Assembly (NCBI RefSeq): GCF_031157355.1
Contig: NZ_JAVIFT010000001.1
Span: forward strand, 124,001-188,000
Length of the DNA stretch: 64,000 nucleotides
Direction: 5' to 3'
Origin: Hyphomicrobium sp. LHD-15
Lineage (GTDB): Bacteria; Pseudomonadota; Alphaproteobacteria; Rhizobiales; Hyphomicrobiaceae
The notes under the pieces are model-generated. The model saw nothing but the letters and a program-made list of their open reading frames with translations. It did not search any database and was not told the origin of the DNA. Shown in pieces: positions 46,164-56,329 of the stretch. The position numbers were made by a program, and so were the translations under genes. Positions within the stretch are counted from its first letter, which is position 1, and each line of letters begins with the position of its first letter.

Positions 46164-47705
46164 TCAGCCCTTCTTGAGCTGGATCGGCACGATGCGACGC
46201 TGGTCCGCCGACTTGATGTAGAGCATGACCGCCTTGCGGCCGAGCTCGGAGGCCTTCTTGACGCCATCGGCGACATCGGACGGTCCGGCGACCGACGAAC
46301 CACCGACCTCGAGGATCACGTCGCCGGCCTTGATGCCCTTTTCAGCGGCATCTGAGTCGGGATCGACCTCCATCACGGCCACGCCTTCGCTGCCGCTCTT
46401 GGCCGGAGCCAGCGTCAAGCCGAGCTGATCGAGCGCCGTGTTGCCGAGGTCATCGGGGGTCTTGCCCTGCTCGAGCTTGGCGATTTCGTCAGCCGAGCCC
46501 GGGAACTTGCCGAGGCGGATCTTGACGGTCTCCTCCTTGTTGGCGCGCCAGACCTTCACGTCGACCGTGGTATCCGGAGCATAGTCGGCGATCTTGCGGG
46601 CAAGGTCGCGGCTGTCGGAGATCTTGTCGGCGTTGACCGCGAGAATCGCGTCCTGAACCTTGAGGCCCGAACCTGCGGCGGGACCGTTCGGCGTCACTTC
46701 GCTGACGAGCGCGCCCTTCGGCTCGGTGAGGCCGATGGCGGACGCGGTATCCTCGTCGACGTTCTGGATCTTCACGCCGAGCCAGCCGCGACTCACCGTG
46801 CCGCTCTTCTTGAGCTGGGCGATGACGTCGAGCGCCGTGCGGGCCGGAACCGCGAAGGCGATGCCGACGTTGCCGCCCGACGGGCTGAAGATCGCCGTGT
46901 TCACGCCGATGACTTCGCCGCTGAGGTTGAAGGTCGGGCCACCGGAGTTGCCCTTGTTCACCGCGGCGTCGATCTGGATGAAGTCGTAGGGGCCGGAGCC
47001 GATGTCGCGGCCGAGGGCCGAGATGATGCCTGCCGTCACCGTGCCGCCGAGACCGAACGGATTGCCGACAGCCAGCGCCCAGTCGCCGACGCGCCCGGGC
47101 TTGTCGGTGAACTTGACGAACGGGAACGTCTTCGACGACTTGATCTTCAGAAGCGCGATGTCGGTGCGCGGGTCGGTACCGACCAGCTCGGCGTCGAGCT
47201 TCTCCTGGTCGTCGAAGCTGACCTGGATCTTGGTCGCGCCGTCGACGACGTGGTTGTTGGTCACGACATAGCCGTCACCCGAAATCACGAAGCCCGAGCC
47301 CTGCGCCTGCGTGGGGCGCTGCTGCTGAGGCATGTTGCGGAACTCCTTCGGCAAGTTCTTGAAGAACTCGTAGAAGGGGCTGTCCTCGGGGATGTCAGGC
47401 ATGCCCTCGGGCAGACCCTTGCTGCCCTTGGCGCTCTTGCCGCCGGCCACGACCGAGATCGAGACCACCGACGGCTTCACCTTCTCGATGATGTCGGCGA
47501 AGGAGAGCGGCGCACGGCCGAACGGGGTTTCGACGCTCGGAGCATCGGGGGCGAGCTGCGCCAGGGCCGGTGTCGTTGCGACGCTGCCCATGAGGATTCC
47601 CATGGATGCCAGCGCACCCACGGTTGCATGGGTCATCCGGCGTCCGGCGCCGTTCTTCTTCGACCCAGTCTTAGCTCCGGACATCATGTCACCGGAAATA
47701 ACCAT
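46164..47705 (-). CDS. degP: Do-type periplasmic serine protease
   Basis: A 513-residue DegP/HtrA protease. A long leader carries a signal peptide with cleavage near P-A-L-A-Q (residue 50). The catalytic triad is visible as N-N-H-V-V-D, R-T-D-I-A-L-L and G-N-S-G-G-P. Two PDZ domains follow (about residues 290-390 and 410-510). It degrades or refolds misfolded periplasmic proteins. GGAGG precedes the ATG at 47705 at good spacing. It leads the operon with the response regulator, kinase and glnE. Confidence 0.95.
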   Translation of the reverse strand: MVISGDMMSGAKTGSKKNGAGRRMTHATVGALASMGILMGSVATTPALAQLAPDAPSVETPFGRAPLSFADIIEKVKPSVVSISVVAGGKSAKGSKGLPEGMPDIPEDSPFYEFFKNLPKEFRNMPQQQRPTQAQGSGFVISGDGYVVTNNHVVDGATKIQVSFDDQEKLDAELVGTDPRTDIALLKIKSSKTFPFVKFTDKPGRVGDWALAVGNPFGLGGTVTAGIISALGRDIGSGPYDFIQIDAAVNKGNSGGPTFNLSGEVIGVNTAIFSPSGGNVGIAFAVPARTALDVIAQLKKSGTVSRGWLGVKIQNVDEDTASAIGLTEPKGALVSEVTPNGPAAGSGLKVQDAILAVNADKISDSRDLARKIADYAPDTTVDVKVWRANKEETVKIRLGKFPGSADEIAKLEQGKTPDDLGNTALDQLGLTLAPAKSGSEGVAVMEVDPDSDAAEKGIKAGDVILEVGGSSVAGPSDVADGVKKASELGRKAVMLYIKSADQRRIVPIQLKKG

Positions 47706-47802
47706 TCAAGTCCTCCGCTTGGAAAGCGCTTTAAATAGCGTCCCTGGCAGAGGTAGTCGCTCCGGCCTTACGGCCGCCTTTCGGGTACGTTAAGAGTTGG
47801 TA

Positions 47803-49020
47803 ATGAGGCAAAAATCCTTGCTCATGAACCGTCATCACCCCGGCCGCTCCCGCCGCTTGCCCGGCCTCGCGCTTGTCGTTGCCCTCGCTTCGGCGCTCTC
47901 TGCGTTGCCCGCCACCGCCGCGGTTTTCGGAACCGACGATCGCGTCACACTCCCCGCCGACCGCTCACACCTGCGTTCCTCTATCGGACTTCTCTACGAA
48001 GGGCGCAGCCATTCGGTCTGTACGGCCTTCTGCGTCGGCGACGACATCATCGCAACCGCCGGGCACTGCCTGTTTCGCACGGCGGGGGAACGCCCGCCGA
48101 AGCTTCAGGGCTTCAGCTTTCGCCTGCAGCCGCTGACGGGACCGGGCGCCAGCTCCCGCATTGCCGGTTTCGAGCACAATGCCGAGTCCCAGCACGTGGT
48201 GGCGGGCTCGCTCAAACTTCGGGTCAATCCGCCGATCGACGCCGCCTACGATTGGGCGCTGCTCAGGATGCACGAGCCGGTCTGCAAGGGCCGGGTTCTT
48301 CCGATCAGCCGGCAGCCCGAAGGCGAGTTGATCAAACTGTCGGCCGCCCAGCGCGTTTATCAGGTCAGCTACCATCGCGATTTCGGAAACTGGGAGCTGG
48401 CCTATGGCGCGCCCTGCCCGATCCGGCGCTCGTTCGGAGGCGCTGACTGGGGTGCGATCTCCAAGGACTTTGTCGATGCGCGCCATGTCATCCTGCACAC
48501 CTGCGATACGGGTGGGGCGTCGTCCGGTTCTCCGCTGCTGATCGACGGCGCGAACGGCCCGGAGGTGATCGGCATCAACGTCGGCACCTATCTGCAGGCC
48601 AAGGTGCTGACGCAGCGCGGCGAGGTCGTGCACCGCTACAAATCGGAAATGGTCGCCAACACGGCAGTCGGCGCATCGGCCTTCCGCAGCGGGCTTGAGG
48701 TGCTTTCGCGGGCGGAGATCGTCGCCACGCGAACCGGCATCAAGGAACTGCAGCGGCTGCTCGGCGCCCAAGGCTATGACAGCGGCACGCGCGACGGGGT
48801 TTACGGGTCGCGGCTCAATGCGGCCATCCGCTCGTTCGAGCGGGCGGAAGGGCGCGGCGAAACGGGGCTCGCGACGGTTGCGCTGCTCAAACGCCTCGCG
48901 GCGCTCGATGCGGAACGCCGCGGCCGTGGGCCCGGCACCCCGCCAGCGGCAGGCGTCGAGACAGGCAGCGTCGGCTCGCACGATGTTTCCGGCGGGAAAG
49001 GCCAATTACCGTCGCGCTAG
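47803..49020 (+). CDS. secreted trypsin-like serine protease with C-terminal peptidoglycan-binding domain
   Basis: A 405-residue protein with a signal peptide (cleavage near A-T-A-A-V, about residue 40). The chymotrypsin-fold protease has His in I-A-T-A-G-H-C, Asp in D-W-A-L-L and Ser in S-S-G-S-P-L. A PG_binding_1 domain follows (about residues 310-360; I-K-E-L-Q-R-L-L-G-A-Q-G-Y and D-G-V-Y-G-S). It may be held at the cell wall. It is divergent from degP (97 bases apart) and convergent with ccmH (9 bases). Starts at 47803 or 47824 are possible. It interrupts the usual ccm-degP neighbourhood. Confidence 0.85.
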   Translation: MRQKSLLMNRHHPGRSRRLPGLALVVALASALSALPATAAVFGTDDRVTLPADRSHLRSSIGLLYEGRSHSVCTAFCVGDDIIATAGHCLFRTAGERPPKLQGFSFRLQPLTGPGASSRIAGFEHNAESQHVVAGSLKLRVNPPIDAAYDWALLRMHEPVCKGRVLPISRQPEGELIKLSAAQRVYQVSYHRDFGNWELAYGAPCPIRRSFGGADWGAISKDFVDARHVILHTCDTGGASSGSPLLIDGANGPEVIGINVGTYLQAKVLTQRGEVVHRYKSEMVANTAVGASAFRSGLEVLSRAEIVATRTGIKELQRLLGAQGYDSGTRDGVYGSRLNAAIRSFERAEGRGETGLATVALLKRLAALDAERRGRGPGTPPAAGVETGSVGSHDVSGGKGQLPSR

Positions 49021-49029
49021 AAGCGGCTT

Positions 49030-49530
49030 CTACGATTTTCCCGGCTCGTCCTTGCGGAGCAGCGCATCGAGAGCAGCTTGCTCATCCGCGGACAAACTTC
49101 CGGACGAGGGCGCTGCCGATGACGTGCGGGTCGGCTGCCCGAAGGAATTCCACAGGATTAGCGCCGCGCCCGCGAGCGCAAGCAGCGGCATCAGCCACAA
49201 CAGTAGCGTCGCGGCCGAGAACGGCGGTTTCAGCAGCACGAAATCGCCGTAGCGTGCGACGACGAACTCGCGGACCTGCGTGTCGCTGTCGCCGGCCGTC
49301 AGGCGCTCGCGTACCAGCACGCGCAGATCGTGCGCGAGCGGCGCGTCGGAATCATCGATCGACTGGTTCTGGCAAACGAGACAGCGCAGGCCGGCGGAGA
49401 TGTCCCGTGCGCGCGCTTCGAGCGCCTTATCGGGCAAAATCTCCTGCGGCGTCACCGCTTGCGCGGCTCCTGACGCCAGCAAGACGCATCCAACAAAGAT
49501 CATGACGATGCGTGACAGAGCCGCTCTCAT
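49030..49530 (-). CDS. ccmH: cytochrome c-type biogenesis protein CcmH
   Basis: A 166-residue CcmH (CycL) that reduces the apocytochrome haem-binding cysteines in the periplasm. It has an N-terminal signal peptide, the redox motif L-R-C-L-V-C-Q-N-Q-S-I-D-D-S, and one C-terminal membrane helix (about residues 107-127). The short version without TPRs fits Alphaproteobacteria, where CcmI is separate. Start 49530 has GAGGAT upstream and lies 7 bases after the ccmF stop. Confidence 0.95.
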   Translation of the reverse strand: MRAALSRIVMIFVGCVLLASGAAQAVTPQEILPDKALEARARDISAGLRCLVCQNQSIDDSDAPLAHDLRVLVRERLTAGDSDTQVREFVVARYGDFVLLKPPFSAATLLLWLMPLLALAGAALILWNSFGQPTRTSSAAPSSGSLSADEQAALDALLRKDEPGKS

Positions 49531-49537
49531 CGGATCC

Positions 49538-51523
49538 TCACTCAGCCGGGACGCCGATAGGCGCGCGGGTGGATCGCTTCTGCGGCGCGCCGACCCGGAG
49601 TCGCCGGTCGGACAGCGAGATGGCGCCGCCAAAAAACATGATCAGGGCGCCGATCCAGATGAAGCGCACGAGCGGGTGGAAATAGAGGCGCACTGCAAAA
49701 CCGCCATCCCCCTGCTGGTCGCCGAGCACGGCATAGAGATCGCCGCCCCAGGAGGCGTAGATGCCGGCTTCGGATGTCGGCTGAGGCGGGGCATCGTAGA
49801 TGCGCTTGGCTGGCTCCAGACGCGTCACCGGATTTCCGTTCCGCGTAACGTCGAACACGCCCACGATCTCGGTGTAGTTCGGGCCTTTCGACGGGGCCGC
49901 GCCGCGGAAGACCAGCTCGTAGCCGGCGATCGCCTTGGTTTCGCCGGGGCGCATCAGAAGAATTTCTTCGCTCTTGTAGGCGCTGGTGCCGACGATGCCG
50001 CACACCATGAGACCAACGCCGAAATGCGCGAGCGTGGTTCCCACCGAAGCGCGGGGCAGATTGGTCAATCGGCGCCACGACTCCGAAAGTGGGGCCTGGC
50101 CGAGCTTGATACGGAACGCCGTCTCCGACAGCGCGCCCGCCATCACCCACACGCCGATGGCGAAGCCGAACGGCGCGAGCCAGGGTCCGCGCTCGGTCAC
50201 GGCGAACGCGATTACCATCACCAGCAGAGCCAGCACACCGGCCGCGATCAGACGCTGCATGGCCGCCGCGAGATCGGCGCGCTTCCAGGCCAGCAGCGGG
50301 CCGAGCGGCACCGCCAGCAGCAGCGGAAACATCAGAGGCACGAACGTCATGTTGAAGTACGGGGCGCCAACCGAGATCTTGGCGCCGGTCAACGATTCCA
50401 GCGCGAGCGGATAAAGCGTTCCGACGAGCACCGTCACGCAACCCGTGGTCAGCAGCACGTTGTTGAGCACGAGCGCGCCCTCGCGCGAGATCGGCGAGAA
50501 GATGCCGCCCTGCGCCAAATCACGCGCCCGGTAGGCGAACAGCGCGAGGCCGCCGCCGGTGAACAGCAGCATGATGCTCAAGACGAACACGCCGCGCCCG
50601 GGATCGACGGCGAACGCGTGCACCGACGAGAGCACGCCGGAGCGAACCAGGAAGGTTCCCATCAGCGACAGCGAGAAGGTCAGGATCGCAAGCAGGATGG
50701 TCCAGACTTTCAGCGCCTCACGCTTCTCCATGACGAGCGCAGAGTGCAAGAGCGCCGTGCCCGCGAGCCACGGCATGAACGACGCGTTCTCGACCGGATC
50801 CCAGAACCACCAGCCGCCCCACCCGAGCTCGTAGTAGGCCCACCACGAACCCATGGCGATGCCGATGGTGAGACACATCCAGGCGAGCAGCGTCCAGGGC
50901 CGCACCCAGCGCGCCCAGGCGGCGTCGGTGCGCCCTTCGATCAACGCGGCGACAGCGAACGAGAACGCGAGCGAGAAGCCGACGTAGCCCATGTAGAGAA
51001 ACGGCGGATGAAAGGCGAGCGCAGGGTCCTGCAGGATCGGGTTCAAGCCGCGCCCATCGAGCGGCGCCGGATCGAGGCGCTCGAACGGATTGGACGTGAT
51101 CAGGATGAACAGCAGGAACGCGAGCGCGATCGAGCTTTGCACCGAGAGCACGTTGGCCCTCAGCGCCGCCGGCAGGTTGTTGCCGAACAGGGCGACGGCC
51201 GCTCCGAAGATCGCGAGGATCAAGACCCAGAGCAGCATCGAGCCCTCGTGGTTCCCCCACACGCCCGAGATGCGATAGATCAGCGGCTTCGAGGAATGCG
51301 AATTCGCGGCCACGTTGGCGACGGAAAAATCCGAAACGACATATGCGTACATCAGCGCCAGGAACGCGATCAGGATCAGGACGACCTGGCTCACCGCGGC
51401 CGGCTCTCCGAACGCCATGAGACGCGGGTCTCGCTTCGCGGCGCCCCACGCGGGAATGATGGTCTGTGCCGCCGCCACCAGCAGCGCCAGGATCAAAGCG
51501 AAATGTCCGAATTCGATGATCAC
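49538..51523 (-). CDS. ccmF: cytochrome c haem lyase subunit CcmF
   Basis: A 661-residue polytopic membrane protein (about 15 helices) that attaches haem from CcmE to apocytochrome c. The tryptophan-rich haem-handling motif G-W-G-G-W-W-F-W-D-P-V-E-N is intact, as are the conserved His-bearing loops. It lies between ccmE and ccmH in the order ccmI-ccmE-ccmF-ccmH. Confidence 0.96.
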   Translation of the reverse strand: MIIEFGHFALILALLVAAAQTIIPAWGAAKRDPRLMAFGEPAAVSQVVLILIAFLALMYAYVVSDFSVANVAANSHSSKPLIYRISGVWGNHEGSMLLWVLILAIFGAAVALFGNNLPAALRANVLSVQSSIALAFLLFILITSNPFERLDPAPLDGRGLNPILQDPALAFHPPFLYMGYVGFSLAFSFAVAALIEGRTDAAWARWVRPWTLLAWMCLTIGIAMGSWWAYYELGWGGWWFWDPVENASFMPWLAGTALLHSALVMEKREALKVWTILLAILTFSLSLMGTFLVRSGVLSSVHAFAVDPGRGVFVLSIMLLFTGGGLALFAYRARDLAQGGIFSPISREGALVLNNVLLTTGCVTVLVGTLYPLALESLTGAKISVGAPYFNMTFVPLMFPLLLAVPLGPLLAWKRADLAAAMQRLIAAGVLALLVMVIAFAVTERGPWLAPFGFAIGVWVMAGALSETAFRIKLGQAPLSESWRRLTNLPRASVGTTLAHFGVGLMVCGIVGTSAYKSEEILLMRPGETKAIAGYELVFRGAAPSKGPNYTEIVGVFDVTRNGNPVTRLEPAKRIYDAPPQPTSEAGIYASWGGDLYAVLGDQQGDGGFAVRLYFHPLVRFIWIGALIMFFGGAISLSDRRLRVGAPQKRSTRAPIGVPAE

Positions 51524-51564
51524 GTCATCCTCGCTTCGCGCATTTCTCCGGCGCGGCTCTGGTT

Positions 51565-52032
51565 CTATTGCGTCTGCGTCTCGCCGGGATGCTCCGCGCT
51601 CTTGCCAAGCTCGACGCCCTTCTCCTTGAGCGCTTTCGCAACCTCGGGCGGCATGTAGGTCTCGTCGTGCTTGGCGAGCACGGTGTCGGCCACGAAGTTC
51701 CCATCGGGTCCGAGGATGCCTTCGGCCACGACACCCTGCCCCTCGCGGAAGAGATCCGGCAGAATTCCTTCGTAGCTCACCGGCACTGTCCCGATCGTAT
51801 CGGTGACGGAGAACGATACGCGCGTGCCCTCGCCGCGTGCGACGGTGCCCTCCTTCACGAGGCCCCCGAGGCGAAACCGGACGCCCTGCGCAATCTTGTG
51901 CTCGGCCACATCGCTCGGCGTATGGAAGAACACGATCGACTGGCGAAACGCGAACATCATCAAAACGGCGGCGATCGACAGCACGCCGACACCGAGGCCA
52001 ATCAACAGTCCACGCCTTTGCTTGCGGGTCAT
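51565..52032 (-). CDS. ccmE: cytochrome c maturation haem chaperone CcmE
   Basis: A 155-residue membrane-anchored haem chaperone. One N-terminal helix (residues 9-29) is followed by the OB-fold domain with [12 protein letters not shown] and the covalent haem-binding His in [10 protein letters not shown]. The start overlaps the ccmI stop by four bases (ATGA), implying coupling. Confidence 0.96.
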   Translation of the reverse strand: MTRKQRRGLLIGLGVGVLSIAAVLMMFAFRQSIVFFHTPSDVAEHKIAQGVRFRLGGLVKEGTVARGEGTRVSFSVTDTIGTVPVSYEGILPDLFREGQGVVAEGILGPDGNFVADTVLAKHDETYMPPEVAKALKEKGVELGKSAEHPGETQTQ

Positions 52033-53234
52033 TGCGGGCTTTGTTCCTTGCCTATCTGATCGAGGCTCTGTTCGGCCTTGGCGATTTGATCGAGAGCCGC
52101 CTTGTCGTCTGCCAGGTTCTCTCGGGCGCTCGCCAGCGCATTCGCGGCATCCTGATCGCGTCCCAGAACCTTATAGGCGCGGGCGAGCCTGATCCATCCT
52201 TCGGCGTCCTTGCCGTTGTCCTTGAGGCGGGCGGCCAGGCGCTCCACCATGCTTTGGATAAAGGCGTCCCGGTCAGCCGGAGACATGGCCGCTACGTCCG
52301 GGGCCGCATCTCTTGCGGCGGCATCCGGCCCGCCGTTCCCGGCTGCGGCTTCGGGTGCGGCCGGCTTCGGTGCCGTTCCAGGATTTTCGCCGTTGAGCTT
52401 TTTCGTCACAAGATCGAGCCGCTCGGCGACAGCCGAGCGCCACTGCGCTTTCTCCGGCGCCTTCGCCAAAAGCTCTCGGTATCCGGCAGCGGCCGCGGCG
52501 AGATCACCGTCCTGTTCCTTGGCAAGCGCAAGCCAGACGCCGACCTCGATGCGTTGCGGCTCGAGTTCAAGAACCCGCAGCGCCGTACGGCGCACGGCTT
52601 CACTGACAATTCCATTCTCGGCCATCAAGGTTGCTTCAGCAAAGCCGAGCAGACGTTTCACCGTCTCGCCTTCCAGCCGGTTGGCTTCCGCGAACGCGTG
52701 CGCCGCATCCGCGAAACGGCCAAGCCGCAAGTAGATCGGCGCGACGACATCCCAGCCCCTGCCGTCCTCCGGATGCTCTCTCAGGCGCTCTTCCACCTTG
52801 GCGATCAGCGCGACAACCGAGGAGGCGCCTTCCTCGGCGGCTTGCCGCTCGGCATAGGGGTGTCCGGCCAGATGCGGAGAGCCGCTCACAAGGTAAAGTC
52901 CGATGGCCACGACCGGCAACAGAGCGACGACGGCCAAATAGATCCGCTGCGCACGTGGGTGGCTGGTGGTGTCGTCTCGGGAAGAAGCGACGACCTTGTC
53001 GTCGCCTGCGCGCTTCAACAGACGCCGCGCGACTTCGGCGCGTGCGCTCTCGAGCTCGCTTTCGATCACGAGCCCGCGTTCGCGCTCGGCATCGAGTTCA
53101 CGCAGCTGGTCGCGGTAGACGGCCAAGTCGGCCGCCGCCGGCTCGACCGGCATCGTGTCGGCGCGCCGGAGCGGCCGCAACAGCAGAGCGACCACCGCAG
53201 CGGTCAATATCGCAAAGCAAACCCAAAGCAGCAT
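52029..53234 (-). CDS. ccmI: c-type cytochrome biogenesis protein CcmI
   Basis: A 401-residue apocytochrome c chaperone. The first membrane helix (residues 2-20) is followed by a cytoplasmic helical loop ([12 protein letters not shown]), a second membrane helix (about residues 99-117), and a periplasmic TPR region to the end with an Ala/Pro-rich insert near residue 290. It heads the ccmIEFH operon. The start has TTTTCT upstream and no clear Shine-Dalgarno sequence. Confidence 0.93.
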   Translation of the reverse strand: MLLWVCFAILTAAVVALLLRPLRRADTMPVEPAAADLAVYRDQLRELDAERERGLVIESELESARAEVARRLLKRAGDDKVVASSRDDTTSHPRAQRIYLAVVALLPVVAIGLYLVSGSPHLAGHPYAERQAAEEGASSVVALIAKVEERLREHPEDGRGWDVVAPIYLRLGRFADAAHAFAEANRLEGETVKRLLGFAEATLMAENGIVSEAVRRTALRVLELEPQRIEVGVWLALAKEQDGDLAAAAAGYRELLAKAPEKAQWRSAVAERLDLVTKKLNGENPGTAPKPAAPEAAAGNGGPDAAARDAAPDVAAMSPADRDAFIQSMVERLAARLKDNGKDAEGWIRLARAYKVLGRDQDAANALASARENLADDKAALDQIAKAEQSLDQIGKEQSPQ

Positions 53235-53475
53235 AGAAAACCTTAGAAGGCTTCTAGTCCATCTCCCCGGTTCAATAGGGGTGGGGAGTCAGGCTGACAA
53301 GGGTAAGTCAACGTCATGGGGAAATTTCGACGTCGCAGGGCGTGCACAGCCCCGCGGCAGCGTGGCGAAACGCCCTAATTTAAAGGGCCTCTGCTGCAGT
53401 GCGGAAGGAATGGCACCTAGGCAGCCGCGGCGTGGCCACGTCAGAGGAAGAAAGGGAAGGAATTGAACGTGGACT
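53235..53475. other. intergenic region upstream of ccmI
   Basis: No coding region, repeat or clear hairpin is visible in these 241 bases. The ccmI promoter is expected here on the minus strand. Confidence 0.3.
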
Positions 53476-53946
53476 TTAGCCCACGTTGCTCCAGGTGCCG
53501 TCCGGATTACGGCAGGCCGTGCCACGCATCGATTGCGGGCGGCCATCGATAAAGATCTTGTGAGTGTAATCGCGGCAATCGACCTGGCCCCGCTTATAGG
53601 GCCGGCTCGGCACGACTTCGCCATAACGGCCGTTGTCGGGGTTACGCCACTGACGCGAAACGCCGGACTGGCCGCGCTCCAGCGCCTCGAACTCGGCTTC
53701 CTGAGCGAATCGGCGATCCTGTGCATCGAGCGAACGGCCGATTTCGCTGCCAACGATGCCGCCGACAACCGCGCCAAGCGCCGTCGCCGCGATGTTGCCG
53801 CTGCCTTTGCCGACCTGATTGCCGAGGATACCACCCGCTACGGCGCCGACGACCATTCCGGTATCAGCCTTGCTCGGGCCCTCGGGACCACAGCCAGCAA
53901 GCCCGATCGACATCATCAGAAGCGCAGAAGCGCAAGTGGTGCGCAT
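53476..53946 (-). CDS. 17-kDa surface antigen-type lipoprotein (glycine zipper)
   Basis: A 156-residue lipoprotein: signal peptide with lipobox L-A-G-C (Cys19), a glycine-zipper membrane segment (G-M-V-V-G-A-V-A-G-G-I-L-G and G-A-V-V-G-G-I-V-G), and a soluble C-terminal domain with R-Q-W-R-N-P-D-N-G-R-Y-G and C-R-D-Y, as in the rickettsial 17-kDa antigen family. It probably sits in the outer membrane. Start 53946 gives a normal lipoprotein signal; an ATG four codons upstream is possible. Confidence 0.85.
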   Translation of the reverse strand: MRTTCASALLMMSIGLAGCGPEGPSKADTGMVVGAVAGGILGNQVGKGSGNIAATALGAVVGGIVGSEIGRSLDAQDRRFAQEAEFEALERGQSGVSRQWRNPDNGRYGEVVPSRPYKRGQVDCRDYTHKIFIDGRPQSMRGTACRNPDGTWSNVG

Positions 53947-54153
53947 GAAGATCCCCATTTTACCCGGGAGCGGATCTCTCTTGATCCGACATGAGATCTC
54001 CCGAGAGCAGTTCCCGATTGCGGACACGCAGACCCACCCCGTGTGCCCAACAAATGCCCAGAATGTGACTCGTCATCAAGCACATCCAACGCTCCGTTTC
54101 TACCGCGATTCAGGCGAAAATTCGGCGTTAGCCACTGGAAACTGGGGCTTGCC

Positions 54154-55530
54154 TCAGGCCGAGGGAAGATCGAGGTCGACGCGCAGGCCGCCGCGGGCGG
54201 ACTGGCCGAGCGACAGGCTGCCGCGGTAGGACTGGACCAAATCGGTCACGATGGAGAGGCCGAGACCCGAGCCGGGCTTGGTTTCGTCAAGCCGCACGCC
54301 GCGTTTGCCGATGCTGGACCGCTGCTCCGGGGTCAGACCCGGCCCGTCGTCCTCGATCGCGATCGAGAGACGCCCCTTTCGGCCGGCTGCCGCCTGCGCC
54401 GTCACAGTTACTGTGCTCTTTGCCCACTTGCAGGCGTTGTCGCAGAGGTTGCCGAGGATCTCCTCGAGGTCCTGACGCTCGCCCGCGAAGCGGATTTCCG
54501 GCGGGTATTGGACGTTAATCACGATGGCGCGGTCACGGTGGATCCGTTCGAGCGCGCGCGACAGCGGCTCCAGCACATCGAGCACCGGCGTTGCCCGCCC
54601 GATCACGCCCACCCGCGCCGCCACCCGCGCGCGATCCAAATAGTGATTGACCTGGTCGCGCATGATTTCGGCCTGCTCGGCTATCTTGCTGCCGAGGGCG
54701 CCTTTGTCCTCGCGCGCCTCGTTGGTGATCACGGCGAGTGGTGTTTTGAGCGCATGGGCCAGATTACCAACCTGGGTTCGGGCCCGATCGATGATGTCCT
54801 GGTTGGAGGCGATCAGCGCGTTAAGCTCTTCCTGGAGGGGCTCGATCTCGGCCGGAAGCTCGCCTTCGAGCTTTTCGGCGGTTCCGGAACGGACATCCGC
54901 CAAGCCCTGCTCGATCCGTCGTAACGGCAGCAGGCCGAAGCGCACCTGGAACAGCGTCACCGTCACGAGGCCGACACCGGTCAGGAACAGCGCGATGGCA
55001 AGGCGGGTGAGGAAATTCGCGACGCGGCTCTCGAGCCAATCGACGGGGCCAGCGACGATGATCGAGTATTTCGGCGCGCTATCGCCGCGCTCGACGCTGT
55101 CGATCACCTCGACCATGCGGATCGGCTCGCCGGCCGGACCGAGAGATCCCATCCAGCGGGCGCCGTTCGCATCCGGCTTGATGTCGCGTTTGATCGGGAG
55201 TTCGAGCACCGCATGGCCAAGCGAAGCCGAACCGAGGCGCGGGGCGGCCTGGTCGTCGTCCACGCGCTTGATCTGCCAGTACCAGCCCGAGTGATAATCC
55301 TCGAACAGCGGCTCGTAGCGGTTGTTGGGCGCGATCGGTGTCGTACCGCCGCCGCCTCCCATGCTGTCGATAGCGATGGAGTTGACGAGCTTTTCGAGGC
55401 GGGCATCGAACGAGGCCTGCACATCGTCGCGATAGAGCCGATAGATGATCACGCCGGCGATCGGCAGAACCAGCAGCGTCCACGCCGCAGACGTAGCGAA
55501 AAGCCGGAATGCGAGCGACTTAAGCTTCAT
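54154..55530 (-). CDS. FeuQ/PhoQ-like sensor histidine kinase
   Basis: A 458-residue sensor kinase with two membrane helices (about residues 12-30 and 172-195), a periplasmic domain between them, HAMP, HisKA with N-L-A-H-A-L-K-T-P-L-A-V, and HATPase with N-L-C-D-N-A-C-K-W, D-D-G-P-G-L and G-S-G-L-G-L-S-I. Its gene overlaps the regulator gene by 11 bases. Position upstream of the ccm block and partner type recall FeuP/FeuQ of rhizobia, which control cyclic glucan export, but this is from memory. Confidence 0.88.
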   Translation of the reverse strand: MKLKSLAFRLFATSAAWTLLVLPIAGVIIYRLYRDDVQASFDARLEKLVNSIAIDSMGGGGGTTPIAPNNRYEPLFEDYHSGWYWQIKRVDDDQAAPRLGSASLGHAVLELPIKRDIKPDANGARWMGSLGPAGEPIRMVEVIDSVERGDSAPKYSIIVAGPVDWLESRVANFLTRLAIALFLTGVGLVTVTLFQVRFGLLPLRRIEQGLADVRSGTAEKLEGELPAEIEPLQEELNALIASNQDIIDRARTQVGNLAHALKTPLAVITNEAREDKGALGSKIAEQAEIMRDQVNHYLDRARVAARVGVIGRATPVLDVLEPLSRALERIHRDRAIVINVQYPPEIRFAGERQDLEEILGNLCDNACKWAKSTVTVTAQAAAGRKGRLSIAIEDDGPGLTPEQRSSIGKRGVRLDETKPGSGLGLSIVTDLVQSYRGSLSLGQSARGGLRVDLDLPSA

Positions 55531-56191
55531 CGGGACCGCGGCTCATGCGGTAGCCGAGGCCACGCACGGTCTCGATCACATCGCCCGGAATCTTTTTACG
55601 CAGGCGGCCGATGAACACCTCGATGGTGTTGCTGTCCCGGTCGAAGTCCTGCTCGTAAAGGTGCTCGACCAGCTCGGTCCGCGACACCACGCGCCCGCTG
55701 TGATGCATCAGATAGGCGAGCAGACGGTATTCGTGGGAGGTCAGCTTCACCTGCTGGCCATCACAGGTGACACGCGCGGTCTTGGTGTCGAGGCGGACGG
55801 GGCCACACTCGATCTCGCTTTTGGCGTGACCGGAGGCGCGGCGCACCTGGGCACGAACGCGCGCCAGCAACTCCTCCATGTGGAAGGGCTTGGCGAGGTA
55901 ATCGTCGGCCCCGGCATCCATGCCCGAGACCTTGTCGCTCCAGCGATCCCGCGCGGTGAGGATGATCACCGGCATGTTGCGGTTGGCGCGGCGCCACTGC
56001 TCGAGGATCGAGATGCCGTCCATCTTCGGCAGGCCGAGGTCGAGGATCACGACATCGTAGGGTTCGGTGTCGCCGAGGAAGTAGCCTTCCTCGCCATCGA
56101 ACGCCACGTCGACCGCGTAGCCGGCTCCGGTCAGCGCCGTATTGAGCTGACGGTTGAGATCCTTGTCGTCCTCTACGACGAGTATGCGCAC
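55520..56191 (-). CDS. FeuP/PhoP-like OmpR-family response regulator
   Basis: A 223-residue response regulator: receiver domain with E-D-D-K-D, phospho-acceptor Asp in V-V-I-L-D-L-G-L-P-K-M-D, and K-P-F; winged-helix domain with T-S-H-E-Y-R-L-L-A-Y-L-M and S-N-T-I-E-V-F-I-G-R-L-R-K-K-I. The I-L-D-L-G-L-P signature is typical of PhoP/FeuP-type regulators. It leads a two-gene operon with the sensor kinase. Confidence 0.92.
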   Translation of the reverse strand: MRILVVEDDKDLNRQLNTALTGAGYAVDVAFDGEEGYFLGDTEPYDVVILDLGLPKMDGISILEQWRRANRNMPVIILTARDRWSDKVSGMDAGADDYLAKPFHMEELLARVRAQVRRASGHAKSEIECGPVRLDTKTARVTCDGQQVKLTSHEYRLLAYLMHHSGRVVSRTELVEHLYEQDFDRDSNTIEVFIGRLRKKIPGDVIETVRGLGYRMSRGPDEA

Positions 56192-56329
56192 GTGTTCGCT
56201 CTCGGGGTTGGTTAAGGTCGGATTTGCCGGCCGACTATAATCGGCCTCGGCATCCGAGCCTAGCGCGCGATCTCCGTCGAAAAAAGGCGGGCGGCAGGTT
56301 CCGTGCGCCAGAACCTCCCGCCTCCGATC

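Noticed and set aside
49280-51658. Open frame of 792 codons opposite ccmF
   Set aside because: The product is a low-complexity Arg/Glu/His-rich sequence, the reverse reading of a membrane protein gene; ccmF is certain.
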